Positions 1-9,006 of a DNA stretch of 64,000 bases are shown one piece after another. The notes under the pieces are model-generated. The model was given only the letters and a program-made list of their open reading frames with translations, searched no databases and was not told the DNA's origin. The position numbers and the translations under genes were made by a program. The DNA comes from Clostridiales bacterium (GTDB lineage: Bacteria > Bacillota > Clostridia > Oscillospirales > CAG-272): assembly GCA_012800735.1 (NCBI GenBank), contig JAAZIU010000009.1, forward strand, positions 29,530-93,529, written 5' to 3'. Within the stretch, counting starts at the first letter, position 1; each line of letters starts with the position of its first letter.

Positions 1-10
1 TTTTTCGTGT

Positions 11-39
11 GAATAATCCAGACACCGTCCGGATTATTC
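11..39. repeat. Imperfect hairpin, A-type arm sequence
   Basis: GAATAATCC pairs with GGATTATTC, and an inner GAC/GTC is separated by one mismatch. The GAATAA...TTATTC arms resemble the first hairpin of the paired-hairpin repeats found later in the window. No T-run follows on the minus strand, so it is not a clear terminator for htpG. Confidence 0.45.
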
Positions 40-78
40 GGTTTTATCGGGTCGAAATTTCGGATGGCTGTCTGTGTT

Positions 79-2034
79 TCAGCCGTCGGAGGGGTCTTTT
101 CCGGCTTCTGTTTCGCTTTCCGCCTCCCCCGTCACCCTCCCCAGCAGCTCAAAGCTGTTCTTCAGGAAGTTCACAAGCTCATCCGACGAAAGCTGTCTCT
201 GGGAAAGCAGCGCTAAGGTATACATCTGAGACGCGACGGTTTCGTCGAGCGTCTCCCCGAGCTTCTTTATCAGCGGCGAGTTGGTGTTGACGACAAGCGT
301 AGACGACGCGGTTGAGGGAATCTCATAGTCTTCGCCTTCGGTCATCCGGTACATCCGCATCATCTCGTCCATTCTCCGTCCGCCCTCGTCGACGTTGAGC
401 AGCAGCGGCGTGCCTTCGTCGCGCAGCGGCTCGTATTTGACTTCAAGCTTATCGCTGCCGCAGACTTTGCGGAAAAGAGAAGTCAGCGCTTCGTTGTCGT
501 ATTCCTCGCCCTCGGCTTTGAGAGCGCCGGCGACATCGGCGTCTACGCGGAGGAACTTGATTTTCAGCTCCTGCTCAAGGACGTTTATAAACTGCGTGTC
601 GATGAATTTATCAAAATCGACGACGTCTATCTCCTGAGCGCGGTACATCGCGACATAGGCGGCGTGAGCCTGCGGGGAGGTGGTGTAATAGACGGTGTTT
701 TCGTGCTTTTCCTTTGCCTTTTCGAGGTATTCGGCAACTGTGACGTATTTATCGGTCTTTTTGCCGTCGGTTAGTCCGAGCAGGACGATATCCTTCACCC
801 GCTCATAAAACTTGCGGTCGCGCAGACAGCCGTATTCGATGAATATCTTCATATCCGGCCAGAGCTTCTCGAAATTCTCGCGGTCGTCGCGGAACATCTG
901 AGAAAGCTTGTCGGTGACTTTTTTGGTTATATGATTGGAAATCTTAGTTACATATCCGGAATTCTGCAGATATGAGCGGCTGACGTTGAGCGGCAGTTCG
1001 GGACAGTCGAGCACTCCCTTGAGCATCAGCAGATACTCGGGGATGACTTCCTTTATATTGTCGGCGACGAATACCTGGTTGTAGTAAAGCTTTATCTGCC
1101 CTTCGAGGCGGTCGGTTTCGGTGTTGAAGCGGGGGAAATAGATTATCCCGCGGAAATTTAAGGGGTAGTCGGCGTTGAGATGGATGTGAAAGAGCGGTTC
1201 CTTCCAGTCGGCGAAGACCTTGCGGTAAAATTCCTTGTATTCCTCGTCGGTTATCTCCGACGGGTTTTTCATCCAGAGCGGATGGGTGTCGTTTACCGGG
1301 GTTTCGCAGGAGCAGGGCGGCGTTTCCTTTTCATTGCCGTCCTCGTCCTTTTCCGGTTCGACGCATTTGTGGTCGGCGGTTTTGAAATATATCTCAACCG
1401 GCATGAAAGCGCAGTATTTGTCGAGCAGCTCGCGTATCTTTGTTTCTTTCAGAAAATCGCGCTCGTCTTCCGAGACGTAAAGTATAACGTCGGTGCCGCG
1501 TCCCGCCGTACGGACGGTGTCGAACATCTCGTATTTTCCGTCGTCGCCGCAGCTCCAGCGGACGGCGGGGGCGTCCTGCCAGGACTGTGTGATTATATCT
1601 ATCTTTTCCGCGACCATGAACGCGGAGTAGAATCCGAGACCGAAATGGCCGATAATGCCGCTTTTAGATGAATCTCCGCCCTCCGCTTCGTATTTTTCGA
1701 TAAAATCAAGCGCGCCGGAGAGGGCAATCTGACCGATATATTTCTTGACCTCATCTCCGGTCATGCCGATTCCGTTGTCGGTGAAAGTCAAAGTGCCGTT
1801 TTTTTCGTCGGAGACGACGTCGACGCGCCAGCCCTCGTCGGGAATCTCCCGCGCTTCGCCCAAAGATATCAGTCGGCGCAGCTTGGTAACGGCGTCGCAG
1901 GAGTTTGAGACCATCTCGCGGAGGAATATTTCTTTATCTGAATAGAGCCATTTTTTGATTATCGGGAAGATGTGCTGCGTCGTTACGCTGATCTCCCCGC
2001 TTTCGGAGGTAAAATCTAATTTTTCTTCTGCCAT
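79..2034 (-). CDS. htpG: Molecular chaperone HtpG (Hsp90 family)
   Basis: This is a cytosolic ATP-dependent chaperone of the Hsp90 family. The 651-residue length is normal for bacterial HtpG. The N-terminal GHKL ATPase domain shows MVSNSCDAVTKLRRL, DNGIGMT and GHFGLGFYSAFMVA, which form the nucleotide pocket. The middle domain contains LPLNVSRSYLQ, and the C-terminal dimerisation domain follows. The protein ends in an acidic tail. The ATG has an AAAGGC-type Shine-Dalgarno and a strong promoter upstream. It stands alone, divergent from the phage-like cluster. Identity is secure; clients and regulation cannot be read from the sequence. Confidence 0.97.
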   Translation of the reverse strand: MAEEKLDFTSESGEISVTTQHIFPIIKKWLYSDKEIFLREMVSNSCDAVTKLRRLISLGEAREIPDEGWRVDVVSDEKNGTLTFTDNGIGMTGDEVKKYIGQIALSGALDFIEKYEAEGGDSSKSGIIGHFGLGFYSAFMVAEKIDIITQSWQDAPAVRWSCGDDGKYEMFDTVRTAGRGTDVILYVSEDERDFLKETKIRELLDKYCAFMPVEIYFKTADHKCVEPEKDEDGNEKETPPCSCETPVNDTHPLWMKNPSEITDEEYKEFYRKVFADWKEPLFHIHLNADYPLNFRGIIYFPRFNTETDRLEGQIKLYYNQVFVADNIKEVIPEYLLMLKGVLDCPELPLNVSRSYLQNSGYVTKISNHITKKVTDKLSQMFRDDRENFEKLWPDMKIFIEYGCLRDRKFYERVKDIVLLGLTDGKKTDKYVTVAEYLEKAKEKHENTVYYTTSPQAHAAYVAMYRAQEIDVVDFDKFIDTQFINVLEQELKIKFLRVDADVAGALKAEGEEYDNEALTSLFRKVCGSDKLEVKYEPLRDEGTPLLLNVDEGGRRMDEMMRMYRMTEGEDYEIPSTASSTLVVNTNSPLIKKLGETLDETVASQMYTLALLSQRQLSSDELVNFLKNSFELLGRVTGEAESETEAGKDPSDG

Positions 2035-2093
2035 TATATTTGCCTTTCGGAATGCTTTTAAAAGTTGTCGTGTTTATCTTTCCATTCCCCGAT

Positions 2094-2122
2094 ATTATAA
2101 CATAATTTGGCATAACAGTCAA
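2094..2122 (-). promoter_or_regulatory. Promoter of htpG
   Basis: On the minus strand TTGACT and TATAAT are separated by 17 bases, about 60 bases before the htpG start codon. No CIRCE-type inverted repeat is seen. Confidence 0.75.
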
Positions 2123-2165
2123 GTGGATTTCATGACTTGAGGGACAATTCGGGTTCGATTTTTGC

Positions 2166-2211
2166 GAACTATATAGAACTTATACGCATGATACGAACTT
2201 TAATTATGAAC
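2166..2211. promoter_or_regulatory. Cluster of GAAC motifs, possible operator
   Basis: Four GAAC cores lie at 2166, 2176, 2195 and 2208 in an AT-rich context. The first reads GAACTATATAG. Close relatives of this 11-mer sit in the promoter spacer at 2397 and just after the holin promoter at 29240. This suggests a shared regulator for the phage-like genes. The remaining intergenic sequence from 2035 to 2458 shows no gene. Confidence 0.4.
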
Positions 2212-2384
2212 AAAATGATTTTCCCGCCGCTTATCTGCGGCGCCCTCAATTCTGACCAATAACGCTGTTTATCCTTATTCTGACTGACATTTTCGCGAAC
2301 AAAAGCAATCTGAGATTTCGCCGAAGCTTCCTCTTAAATGAAAATCACCGTCCCCGTAAGTTCAAGTTTGTGCAATATTAAGGC

Positions 2385-2413
2385 TTGTTTTGATTCGAAC
2401 TATATGGTAATAT
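2385..2413 (+). promoter_or_regulatory. Putative promoter of the head-gene cluster
   Basis: TTGTTT and TAATAT are separated by 17 bases. The spacer contains GAACTATATGG (2397-2407), so a protein bound there would block RNA polymerase. The small terminase gene begins 46 bases downstream. Confidence 0.5.
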
Positions 2414-2458
2414 AGATACGACGATTAGAATTAATACGAACAACAAGGGGGGTATTGA

Positions 2459-2797
2459 ATGAGCGAAAAGGATAACATAGGGGTTTTGGACGACACCGCC
2501 GATATCGAAAGCGAGGCGGAGCTGCTCGCCGCCTGCGGCGCTTATTTTGACGACTGCCGAGAAAAAGGCTTGGTTGCGACGGCGGCGGGTTTCCGCTTCT
2601 CGCTCGGCATGACAAGCTGGGAGATGGACGAGCTTGCCGGGCGGTTCCCGCGGGCAAAAGATTTGATGCGCGCCCGCTTCATCGACGAAGCGGTCAACCG
2701 CAAAGCGCCGAACACCGCGTCGACTATGGCGTTCCTGCTTGAGCTGGCGGACAGCTTCGGCGACGCCGCCGGAATCGACCTTACAGACGGGGAGTGA
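2459..2797 (+). CDS. Putative phage terminase small subunit
   Basis: A 112-residue acidic protein lies immediately before, and overlaps, the large terminase gene. This is the standard position for the DNA-recognition subunit that starts packaging. A helical central region (residues about 40-80) could form the DNA-binding helix-turn-helix, but no decisive motif is visible, so the call rests mainly on position and size. The ATG follows a purine-rich AAGGGGGG site. It is the first gene of the phage-like operon. It could instead be an unrelated small regulator. Confidence 0.6.
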   Translation: MSEKDNIGVLDDTADIESEAELLAACGAYFDDCREKGLVATAAGFRFSLGMTSWEMDELAGRFPRAKDLMRARFIDEAVNRKAPNTASTMAFLLELADSFGDAAGIDLTDGE

Positions 2798-2799
2798 CA

Positions 2800-4149
2800 G
2801 TGAAAAAATCCGTCCTCCGAAAAGGGTTCAGAGACTTCGGCACACCGTCGGAAAAGCAGCGGCTTTTCTTTAATTCCCGCGCGAAATACACCGCTTACGG
2901 CGGAGCAAGGGGAGGGGGAAAGTCGTGGGCGCTGCGGCGGAAACTTGCGCTGATGGCGCTGAGATGGCCGGGCTCGAAACTGCTTTTGGTGCGGCGGTCG
3001 TATCCGGAACTTTACTCAAACCACATCCTGCCGCTTCAGGCGGCGCTTAGAGGAGTCGCCGTCTGGAACGAACAGCGAAAATGTTTCCGGTTTAAAAACG
3101 GCTCGATCCTTTTCATGGGCTATCTTGCCAGCGACTCCGACGCGCAGCGCTATCAGGGGCGGGAATACGACGTCATCGCGATAGACGAGGCGACGCAAAT
3201 CACCGAATATCAGTTCAACTGCCTCCGCGCCTGCCTTAGAGGGGTGAGCCGGACGCCGAAGCGGATGTATCTGAGCTGCAACCCCGGCGGCGTCGGGCAC
3301 ATCTGGGTCAAAAGGCTGTTCGTCGACCGCAATTTCGCCGACGGCGAAAATCCCGACGATTACGCCTTTATTCAAGCGAAAGCCGCCGACAATCCGGCGC
3401 TCATGAAAGCCGATCCCGATTATGTAAACCGTCTTCGCGCAATCCGCGACCCGCGCCTCCGCCGCGCCTGGCTCGACGGCGACTGGAACGTCTTCGAAGG
3501 GCAGTTCTTCGCCGAGTTTGACCCGGAAAGGCATATAAAATATCAGCCCGCCCTCGCCGGAAGCTGGTTCTGCGGACTTGACTACGGCTTTGATATGCTG
3601 GCGCTCATAGTCTGCGTTATCGGCGCCGACGGACACGTTCACGTCGCGGCGGAATTGTGCAGGGAAAACCTCACCCTCTCGGCGGCGGCGATTGAAATAA
3701 GGCGAAAGCTTGACGAAATCAAAGCGAGATATCCCAAATCGGAGCCGATGTATATCGCGGCGTCGCCCGACCTCTGGAACCGCCGTCAGGACAGCGGAGT
3801 TTCGGGAATCGAGACAATGAGCAGAATCGCGCTTCCGCCGCTGATACGCGCGGACGACCGCCGGGTGCCGGGCTGGCTGAATATGCGGGAGTATCTCGCG
3901 TTTTCCCCGGACGGAAATCCGGGGCTTACGATAGACCCCTCCTGCGAGACGCTGATATCGTCGATGCAGGCGCTGGTCTTCTCGAAAACCGTCCCCGACG
4001 ACGCCTCCGACAGGCCGCACAGCGCCACCCACGCGCCGGAAGCGCTGAGATACGCCCTGATGAGCCGCCCGAGAGCGCCCGTCGAAGCAGAAAAGACGAA
4101 TTTCGCCTTTGAGCGAAAAAACCCGGGCGGCTGGAACTTTATCCGCTGA
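2800..4149 (+). CDS. terL: Phage terminase large subunit
   Basis: This is the ATP-driven DNA packaging motor and headful nuclease. Walker A is GGARGGGKS near residue 35, Walker B is DVIAIDEATQ near residue 130, and the coupling motif YLSCNPGG follows. The C-terminal RNase-H-like nuclease begins around FCGLDYGFD, with a later SDRPHSATHAPEALRYAL segment carrying the acidic/His residues. About 449 residues is typical for P22-like and other Terminase_6-type proteins. The GTG at 2800 is preferred over the GTG at 2794 because GGGGAG sits 5 bases before it. It overlaps the end of the small subunit gene, indicating translational coupling. Confidence 0.92.
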   Translation: MKKSVLRKGFRDFGTPSEKQRLFFNSRAKYTAYGGARGGGKSWALRRKLALMALRWPGSKLLLVRRSYPELYSNHILPLQAALRGVAVWNEQRKCFRFKNGSILFMGYLASDSDAQRYQGREYDVIAIDEATQITEYQFNCLRACLRGVSRTPKRMYLSCNPGGVGHIWVKRLFVDRNFADGENPDDYAFIQAKAADNPALMKADPDYVNRLRAIRDPRLRRAWLDGDWNVFEGQFFAEFDPERHIKYQPALAGSWFCGLDYGFDMLALIVCVIGADGHVHVAAELCRENLTLSAAAIEIRRKLDEIKARYPKSEPMYIAASPDLWNRRQDSGVSGIETMSRIALPPLIRADDRRVPGWLNMREYLAFSPDGNPGLTIDPSCETLISSMQALVFSKTVPDDASDRPHSATHAPEALRYALMSRPRAPVEAEKTNFAFERKNPGGWNFIR

Positions 4150-4173
4150 ACAACCAAAAAACGAGGAAATAAA

Positions 4174-5880
4174 ATGGCATATCCCGAAAGCAAAAGGCTT
4201 ATTTATGAAACGAAATTTCCGGGGCTGACGTCGGCGCTCGAGTGCCTGAACCTGCGCCATGACGGCGGAGCGCTCGTATCAAGACCCGGATTTAAAACGC
4301 TTATCACGGCAGGCGGAAATATACGCGGCGCCTGGTACGGCTCATATGACGGCGCCGTCGAAAGCCGCTGGCACTATGTCGTCGGCGCGGGCGTTTACCG
4401 GCTGAATCCCGACGGAGCGGCGCATATAGGCGCTCTTGCCACTACCGAAGGCGAAGTCAGCTTCTATTTCTTCGCCGGCGCGCTTTATCTGCTCGACGGG
4501 GCGAACATCTATCTCATCGGCGCGGAGGGAGCCGCCGTTCTTGAGGGCGAGATACCGACGGTCGCGATATCAAACGGAGCGGGACCGGGTAAGGTGGTAA
4601 CCGAGCCGAATCTCATGAACGACAGGGTAAAAGAGGTTTTCTACCTGAATTCTTCTACCGCGAGCGTGCAGCTCAGCCGGCGGGCGCTGTCGGTGCATGA
4701 AGTCAGAAAAAACGGCGCTCTGCTTTCCGGCTGGACGCTGAATTACGGAGATGTCGGGACGGTTGTGACATTCGCGCAGCAGATACACGGCTACGCCACG
4801 GTTGAGGTGATTTACACCCCGCTTACGCAGGGCGGCGATACCGCCTCGCTGAGGGCGAAACTCCGCCGCTGCCGTCACGCGGCGGTCTGGGGCGGGGTAG
4901 GCGCGTCGGCGGTGCTGCTCTGGGGCGCCGACCCGAATACCGTCTTTGCTTCGGAGCTGAAAACAGGCAGTCCCTGCGGCGGGTATTTCACCCGGGACGG
5001 AGTCTTCTCCGTCGGCTCGGCTCATCCGCTGAACGCGATAGTCAGGCGGGGCAGCCGCGCGCTTGCGTTTACGAGGGGAGAATGCTTTCTTCTGACGCAA
5101 AAGAAGATAGGCGAAGCGACCGATAAAAACGGCGTTGTGTTAGGTTCCCGCCACGGCTATCACTCGTCGATGCTGAACGAATCGGTAGGCGCTTACCGCC
5201 CCGGCGGCGCGGTGATGGCGGGCAGGGCGCCTATATCCGTCGACCGCGGCGGCGTCTGGCTCTGGAACGCCTCATATGTCGCCGGTGAGCGCGACGCGGA
5301 ACGCATTATCGGCTGCCCCGACCTCGACGACGAGACGCTTTCCGCCGCCGACCTCCGGTACGACGCGCCGCACGGCGAAATCTGGCTCTGCGCCGGCGGG
5401 AGGACGCTTGTCTATAACGAAAAACGAAAGGAGTGGTATAAATACGACTTCTGCCCCGATTTCTGCCTTGACTTCGAGGGGAGGACGGCGGCCGTCTTCG
5501 GCGGGACTCTGGCGGTTTTTGAAGACGGATACTGCTTTGACGGCGATATCCCGATAACCGTCGGCTACAAAGGGAATTGGAAAGACTGCGGCGAGCCGAT
5601 AAGACGCAAAACGGCGGCGTTCGCCACCATTACCATGGGCGCCGGGTCAAACGCCGTCGCGGCTTTCGCCGACGGTACGACGGAAAGCGGGGATATCGTC
5701 AGCCGCCAGATCCTTACCCGCGCGGCGGGAGATGCGCCCGTAGTCTGCCGCAGCCGGATTCGCTTAGGCAGAGTCGACCATATCCGTCTGCGCTTTTCCG
5801 GCGAAGCGCCGGTGAAGCTGCTCTCCGCCGAAATCTATTCGACGGCGGAGGGCGGCGGAGAGAACAAAACAAGGAGGTGA
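4174..5880 (+). CDS. Phage structural protein, gp10-like DNA stabilisation/tail hub protein
   Basis: This 568-residue protein has no signal peptide or membrane segment and is rich in beta-strand repeats with Gly/Trp turns, such as RGAWYGSYDG and VWLWNASYV. It opens with ALECLNLRHDGGALVSRPGF, the kind of start seen in P22 gp10-like packaged-DNA stabilisation or tail-nozzle proteins. In P22 the gp10 gene comes after the coat gene; here it sits between terminase and portal. It begins 24 bases after terL and ends 4 bases before the portal start. The virion role is well supported by context; the exact gp10 equivalence is inferred. Confidence 0.6.
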   Translation: MAYPESKRLIYETKFPGLTSALECLNLRHDGGALVSRPGFKTLITAGGNIRGAWYGSYDGAVESRWHYVVGAGVYRLNPDGAAHIGALATTEGEVSFYFFAGALYLLDGANIYLIGAEGAAVLEGEIPTVAISNGAGPGKVVTEPNLMNDRVKEVFYLNSSTASVQLSRRALSVHEVRKNGALLSGWTLNYGDVGTVVTFAQQIHGYATVEVIYTPLTQGGDTASLRAKLRRCRHAAVWGGVGASAVLLWGADPNTVFASELKTGSPCGGYFTRDGVFSVGSAHPLNAIVRRGSRALAFTRGECFLLTQKKIGEATDKNGVVLGSRHGYHSSMLNESVGAYRPGGAVMAGRAPISVDRGGVWLWNASYVAGERDAERIIGCPDLDDETLSAADLRYDAPHGEIWLCAGGRTLVYNEKRKEWYKYDFCPDFCLDFEGRTAAVFGGTLAVFEDGYCFDGDIPITVGYKGNWKDCGEPIRRKTAAFATITMGAGSNAVAAFADGTTESGDIVSRQILTRAAGDAPVVCRSRIRLGRVDHIRLRFSGEAPVKLLSAEIYSTAEGGGENKTRR

Positions 5881-5884
5881 ACTT

Positions 5885-7273
5885 ATGACAAAAGAAATTC
5901 TGCCGTCAGAGCGCCTTTCCGCGGCAAAAGCCGAAGCGGAAGCTCAGCGGTTTGCAAGAGAGGCGTTCTGCGGCCGCCGCTTCTACTCCGGCTGCCAATG
6001 GGACGATTATCGGGGAGCGCCGATTCCCCGCCCGGTCTTCAACGTCGTCGCAAGGATAATCGACCTCAAAGCGGGACAGCTCGGCTCCTGCGAATACTCC
6101 CCGCGATTTGTCGGGGATGAAAGCGGCGAGCTGAACGCATATATCGCCCGCTTCGCCGAGAGAAACCGCCTTTCAAGGGTGGTAAATTCCCTGATATACA
6201 ACTCGGCGATAACCGGCAGCGGAGTCTGCTATCTCTGGCGGGAGGGGCTTGAAGTCCGCGCAAAAAGCGTTGAGCCGACGTCGCTGCTCTGCGCCGACCC
6301 GCTTATAGCCGATACCCAAAGTCAGCCGTATCTGCTGCTGACATCGCGAAAGCGGATGGAGCTGCCGCCGTCGATTCGTGGCGCGAAAACCGCCGACGCG
6401 GACGAAAACGGCTTTGTTCCGGTCGAACTGCGCTTCTTCCGCGGCGGCGACGGACTTGTCCGGTTTGAAGAGTCCTGCGGGGACGCCGTATTGCGCCGGG
6501 GAGAGACGGGGCGGCGGCTGTATCCCTTCGCCGTGATGAGATGGAACGGCGATATCGGCGGCTTTTACGGCGCGGGAGCCGCGGCGGCGCTTGAAGCGAA
6601 CCAGAAATACCTCAACATGGCTTACGCCCTCGCGATGCGGCACATGACCGAGACGGCTTTCTCGAAAGTTATCTACGACCGGGCGCTTATCCCGGAGTGG
6701 AACGACTCCGTAGGCGAGGCTATCGGGGTGATGAGCGGCGGGGACGTCAGCCGCGCCGCGGCGGTAATCGGTGTCGGGCAGCTTTCCGACGGGTATCTTG
6801 ACCTGATATCCCGCGCCGCTGCCGACACAAAGGAGCTTCACGGCGCGACCGAGGCGGCTTTGGGGGAAGGGGCGGCGTCGAACACCTCGGCGATACTCGC
6901 CCTCCAAAGGGCGTCGGACATCCCGCTTCGCGGCGTCAAACAAAGGCTCGCCGATACGGTTTCCGACATCGCGACAATCGCCGCCGAAATGTCCGAAGAG
7001 ACAAAAACCGCCCTCTCCCGCGGGACTGTCAGAGCGGAAACGGCCGTAAGCGAAACCGACGGCTGGACGGCGTCCGCCGAAGCCGCCGAACTGAAGCGGC
7101 TCTACGAAGCGGGGGATATCTCCGCCGCCGACTACGTAAAGCGGCTGCCGCGAGGGGTAATCTCCGACCGGGAAGGGCTTATCGCCGACATCCTATCGCA
7201 TAAAAAAGAGAAACCGAAAGAAAGGATAGAAAGGAAAGAAAGGAAAGAAGATGAACGAGAACAACGCAATTGA
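5885..7273 (+). CDS. Phage portal protein (P22 gp1-like)
   Basis: This is the dodecameric ring at the capsid vertex through which DNA is pumped. The 462-residue protein has the podovirus portal pattern: an N-terminal region with FYSGCQWDDYRGAPIPRPVFN, then NVVARIIDLKAGQLG and SLIYNSAITGSGVCYLW. The C-terminus is Lys/Glu-rich and low in complexity. A consensus AAGGAGGTGA site precedes the ATG, overlapping the stop codon of the previous gene. P22 gp1 is longer (about 725 residues), so this is a compact portal. Terminase, portal and coat in one operon make the call strong. Confidence 0.82.
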   Translation: MTKEILPSERLSAAKAEAEAQRFAREAFCGRRFYSGCQWDDYRGAPIPRPVFNVVARIIDLKAGQLGSCEYSPRFVGDESGELNAYIARFAERNRLSRVVNSLIYNSAITGSGVCYLWREGLEVRAKSVEPTSLLCADPLIADTQSQPYLLLTSRKRMELPPSIRGAKTADADENGFVPVELRFFRGGDGLVRFEESCGDAVLRRGETGRRLYPFAVMRWNGDIGGFYGAGAAAALEANQKYLNMAYALAMRHMTETAFSKVIYDRALIPEWNDSVGEAIGVMSGGDVSRAAAVIGVGQLSDGYLDLISRAAADTKELHGATEAALGEGAASNTSAILALQRASDIPLRGVKQRLADTVSDIATIAAEMSEETKTALSRGTVRAETAVSETDGWTASAEAAELKRLYEAGDISAADYVKRLPRGVISDREGLIADILSHKKEKPKERIERKERKEDEREQRN

Positions 7274-7556
7274 AGCGACAGCCGGCGGAATTGACGAAAC
7301 CGAAACCGCGGCAGCAGAAACCGAAAACACCGCCGCGACTTCTGCCACTGCGGCTACAGCCGCCGAAGAAATAACCCGTCTCCGCGAAGAAAACTCGGAA
7401 CTGCGCCGACAGCTTGAAGCGCTGACCGAACCCGGCGCGCCCGGCGAGCCGCCGAAACCCGCCCTCTACACCGAAGAGGAAATCCGGGCAATGCCGCGAA
7501 GCCGCGTCCGCGCCTGTCTTGACGACATAATCCGGTCGCTCCGCCGCGGACAGTAG
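7251..7556 (+). CDS. Putative scaffolding or head-morphogenesis protein
   Basis: This 101-residue, Ala/Glu/Thr-rich protein contains a predicted coiled coil, EEITRLREENSELRRQLEAL, in its middle and a short basic C-terminal part. The location between portal and coat is where tailed phages place the internal scaffold. It overlaps the portal gene end by 23 bases in another frame. P22 scaffold is about 300 residues, so this would be a minimal version. Its stop codon lies inside a 17-base tandem duplication. The function is inferred from composition and position only. Confidence 0.55.
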   Translation: MNENNAIEATAGGIDETETAAAETENTAATSATAATAAEEITRLREENSELRRQLEALTEPGAPGEPPKPALYTEEEIRAMPRSRVRACLDDIIRSLRRGQ

Positions 7557-7574
7557 ACCGCCGCGGACAGTAGA
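7541..7574 (+). repeat. 17-bp perfect tandem duplication over a stop codon
   Basis: CCGCCGCGGACAGTAGA occurs twice head to tail (7541-7557 and 7558-7574). The first copy contains the TAG stop of the scaffold-like gene, so the duplication adds only untranslated sequence. It looks like a replication-slippage product. Confidence 0.9.
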
Positions 7575-7626
7575 CACATCCAACGCATACGAAAACCAAC
7601 ATATACAGAAAGAAAGGGATTTTATC

Positions 7627-8475
7627 ATGGCAATTACCAATTTCATTCCGGCGGTATGGTCGGAGACACTCTGGCGGCAGCTCCAGCGCCGCTGCATCGG
7701 CGCCGCAAACAGCTGGCGCGCATTCGAGGGGGACATCAAGAGCCGCGGCGACCGCGTCAAGATAAACGGCATCGAGCCGGTGAATATCTTCGACTACCAG
7801 CGCAACAGCGACTTTTCGGCGCCGCAGGAGCTTTCAGGCAACAGCCGCGAGCTGCTTATCGACCAGGCGAAGGCGTTCAACTTCCAGATCGACGACATCG
7901 ACGCGGCTCAGCAGCATCCGAAGCTGATGGAGCTTGCGATGGACGAGGCGGCGAGAGCGCTCGCGGCGACCGCCGACGACTACATCTTCGGGATCTGGCC
8001 GAGCGTCGGGGCGGGGATGACTGTCACGGCGGATGGGGTAACTACCTCCTCCGTCACCGATATCCTGCTCAGCGCCCGCGAAAAGCTGTCGGCGAACAAC
8101 GTAAGCTCCCGCGAGGAGATTTTCCTCGAGCTTTCCCCCGCCGTCGCGACCCGCGTCCTCAAGGCGAAAATCCTCACCGGCACCGACAATGTAGACGCCC
8201 TTGACGACGGCTCTATCGGCAGTTTTTTAGGCATGAAGGTCTTCGTCTCGACCGGCGTCGCGTCGGCTGAATCTGCCGGCAAGCTCTATCACAAGTGCTT
8301 TGCCCGCACCCGCCGCGCGATTGCCTTCGCCTCTCAGCTTGCCTCGGTTGAAGCGTATCGCCCGGAAAAGCGGTTCGCCGACGCGGTAAAAGGGCTGCAC
8401 CTCTACGGCGCGAAGCTTGTCTTCCCCGGCGAGATTGTGCTGCTTAATTTAAACCTTGCCGCAACCGACGCTTAA
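7627..8475 (+). CDS. Phage major capsid (coat) protein, P22 gp5-like
   Basis: This 282-residue protein matches the podovirus coat pattern. It starts MAITNFIPAVWSETLWRQL and continues with GDRVKINGIEP and SRELLIDQAKAFNFQIDDID. A central I-domain-like segment includes the GVTTSSVTDILLSARE region, and the C-terminal part has RPEKRFADAVKGLHLYGAKL. These features are typical of the HK97-fold coat group annotated as P22 coat protein, gene 5. P22 coat is 430 residues, so this is a short version. It is intact and well translated (AGAAAGGGAT site), which argues against recent decay. Confidence 0.85.
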   Translation: MAITNFIPAVWSETLWRQLQRRCIGAANSWRAFEGDIKSRGDRVKINGIEPVNIFDYQRNSDFSAPQELSGNSRELLIDQAKAFNFQIDDIDAAQQHPKLMELAMDEAARALAATADDYIFGIWPSVGAGMTVTADGVTTSSVTDILLSAREKLSANNVSSREEIFLELSPAVATRVLKAKILTGTDNVDALDDGSIGSFLGMKVFVSTGVASAESAGKLYHKCFARTRRAIAFASQLASVEAYRPEKRFADAVKGLHLYGAKLVFPGEIVLLNLNLAATDA

Positions 8476-8485
8476 ATTGATTTAT

Positions 8486-8526
8486 CCGCTTAAGCGGCTA
8501 AATCGGCTTAATCCCCTTAAGAGGAT
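8486..8526. repeat. Two small palindromes between coat and connector genes
   Basis: CCGCTTAAGCGG (8486-8497) and ATCCCCTTAAGAGGAT (8511-8526) share a CTTAAG centre. They may tune expression between the highly made coat protein and the next gene. There is no T-run, so they are not classical terminators. Confidence 0.5.
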
Positions 8527-8558
8527 CAAGCTCGGAAATAAAGAAAGGACGGTGATAT

Positions 8559-8978
8559 ATGAAAGTATCCGAATTGCTCGAAGCGGCGTTTGCCCTGCTC
8601 GATGAATACGACTACGACCGCGAACTTGACGCGACGCCGCCGGCGCTCTTCTTCTCCGGCGGGCGGGAGCGGCTGATGGCGCTGATTAACCTCGCCTCAG
8701 CCGAGCTTTGGGGGGTGAACAACCGCATCCGCATGGCGTTCGGCCTGCCGCGCGCCGAATATACCTCCGAGAGCCGCGTAACTGACAGCGGCGCCGACAT
8801 CCCGCTTGAAGCGCTGCTCTGGCCGGCGCTGGCGTTCTACACCGCCGCCTCCGCCGTCATGTCGGAAGCGCCGAAGCTCTCCGCCCGCCTGCGGGATATG
8901 GGAAACATCGCCGCGAGAGAAGCGCAGGAAGGCCTGCCGCCGGGCGGAAGGGCGGAGTCGTCGCACCGGTGGTTTTAG
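8559..8978 (+). CDS. Putative phage head-tail connector/adaptor protein
   Basis: This 139-residue protein follows the coat gene, where P22 carries gp4 and other phages carry the adaptor that docks on the portal. It is mainly helical (MKVSELLEAAFALLDEYDYD, ALLWPALAFYTAASAVMSEA), as adaptor proteins are. No enzymatic motif is seen. It is the last gene before a strong terminator, so the cluster ends here without tail-needle, tailspike, lysis or integration genes. The role is inferred from position. Confidence 0.55.
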   Translation: MKVSELLEAAFALLDEYDYDRELDATPPALFFSGGRERLMALINLASAELWGVNNRIRMAFGLPRAEYTSESRVTDSGADIPLEALLWPALAFYTAASAVMSEAPKLSARLRDMGNIAAREAQEGLPPGGRAESSHRWF

Positions 8979-9006
8979 GGGGATGAGATGATGTAGGGGA
9001 ATTGAT

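Noticed and set aside
1180..1671. 163-residue open frame opposite htpG
   Set aside because: It is a shadow frame of the GC-rich htpG coding strand with no ribosome site.
3016..4260. 414-residue open frame opposite the large terminase
   Set aside because: The terminase motifs on the plus strand are unambiguous; the antisense frame is a by-product of high-GC codon use.
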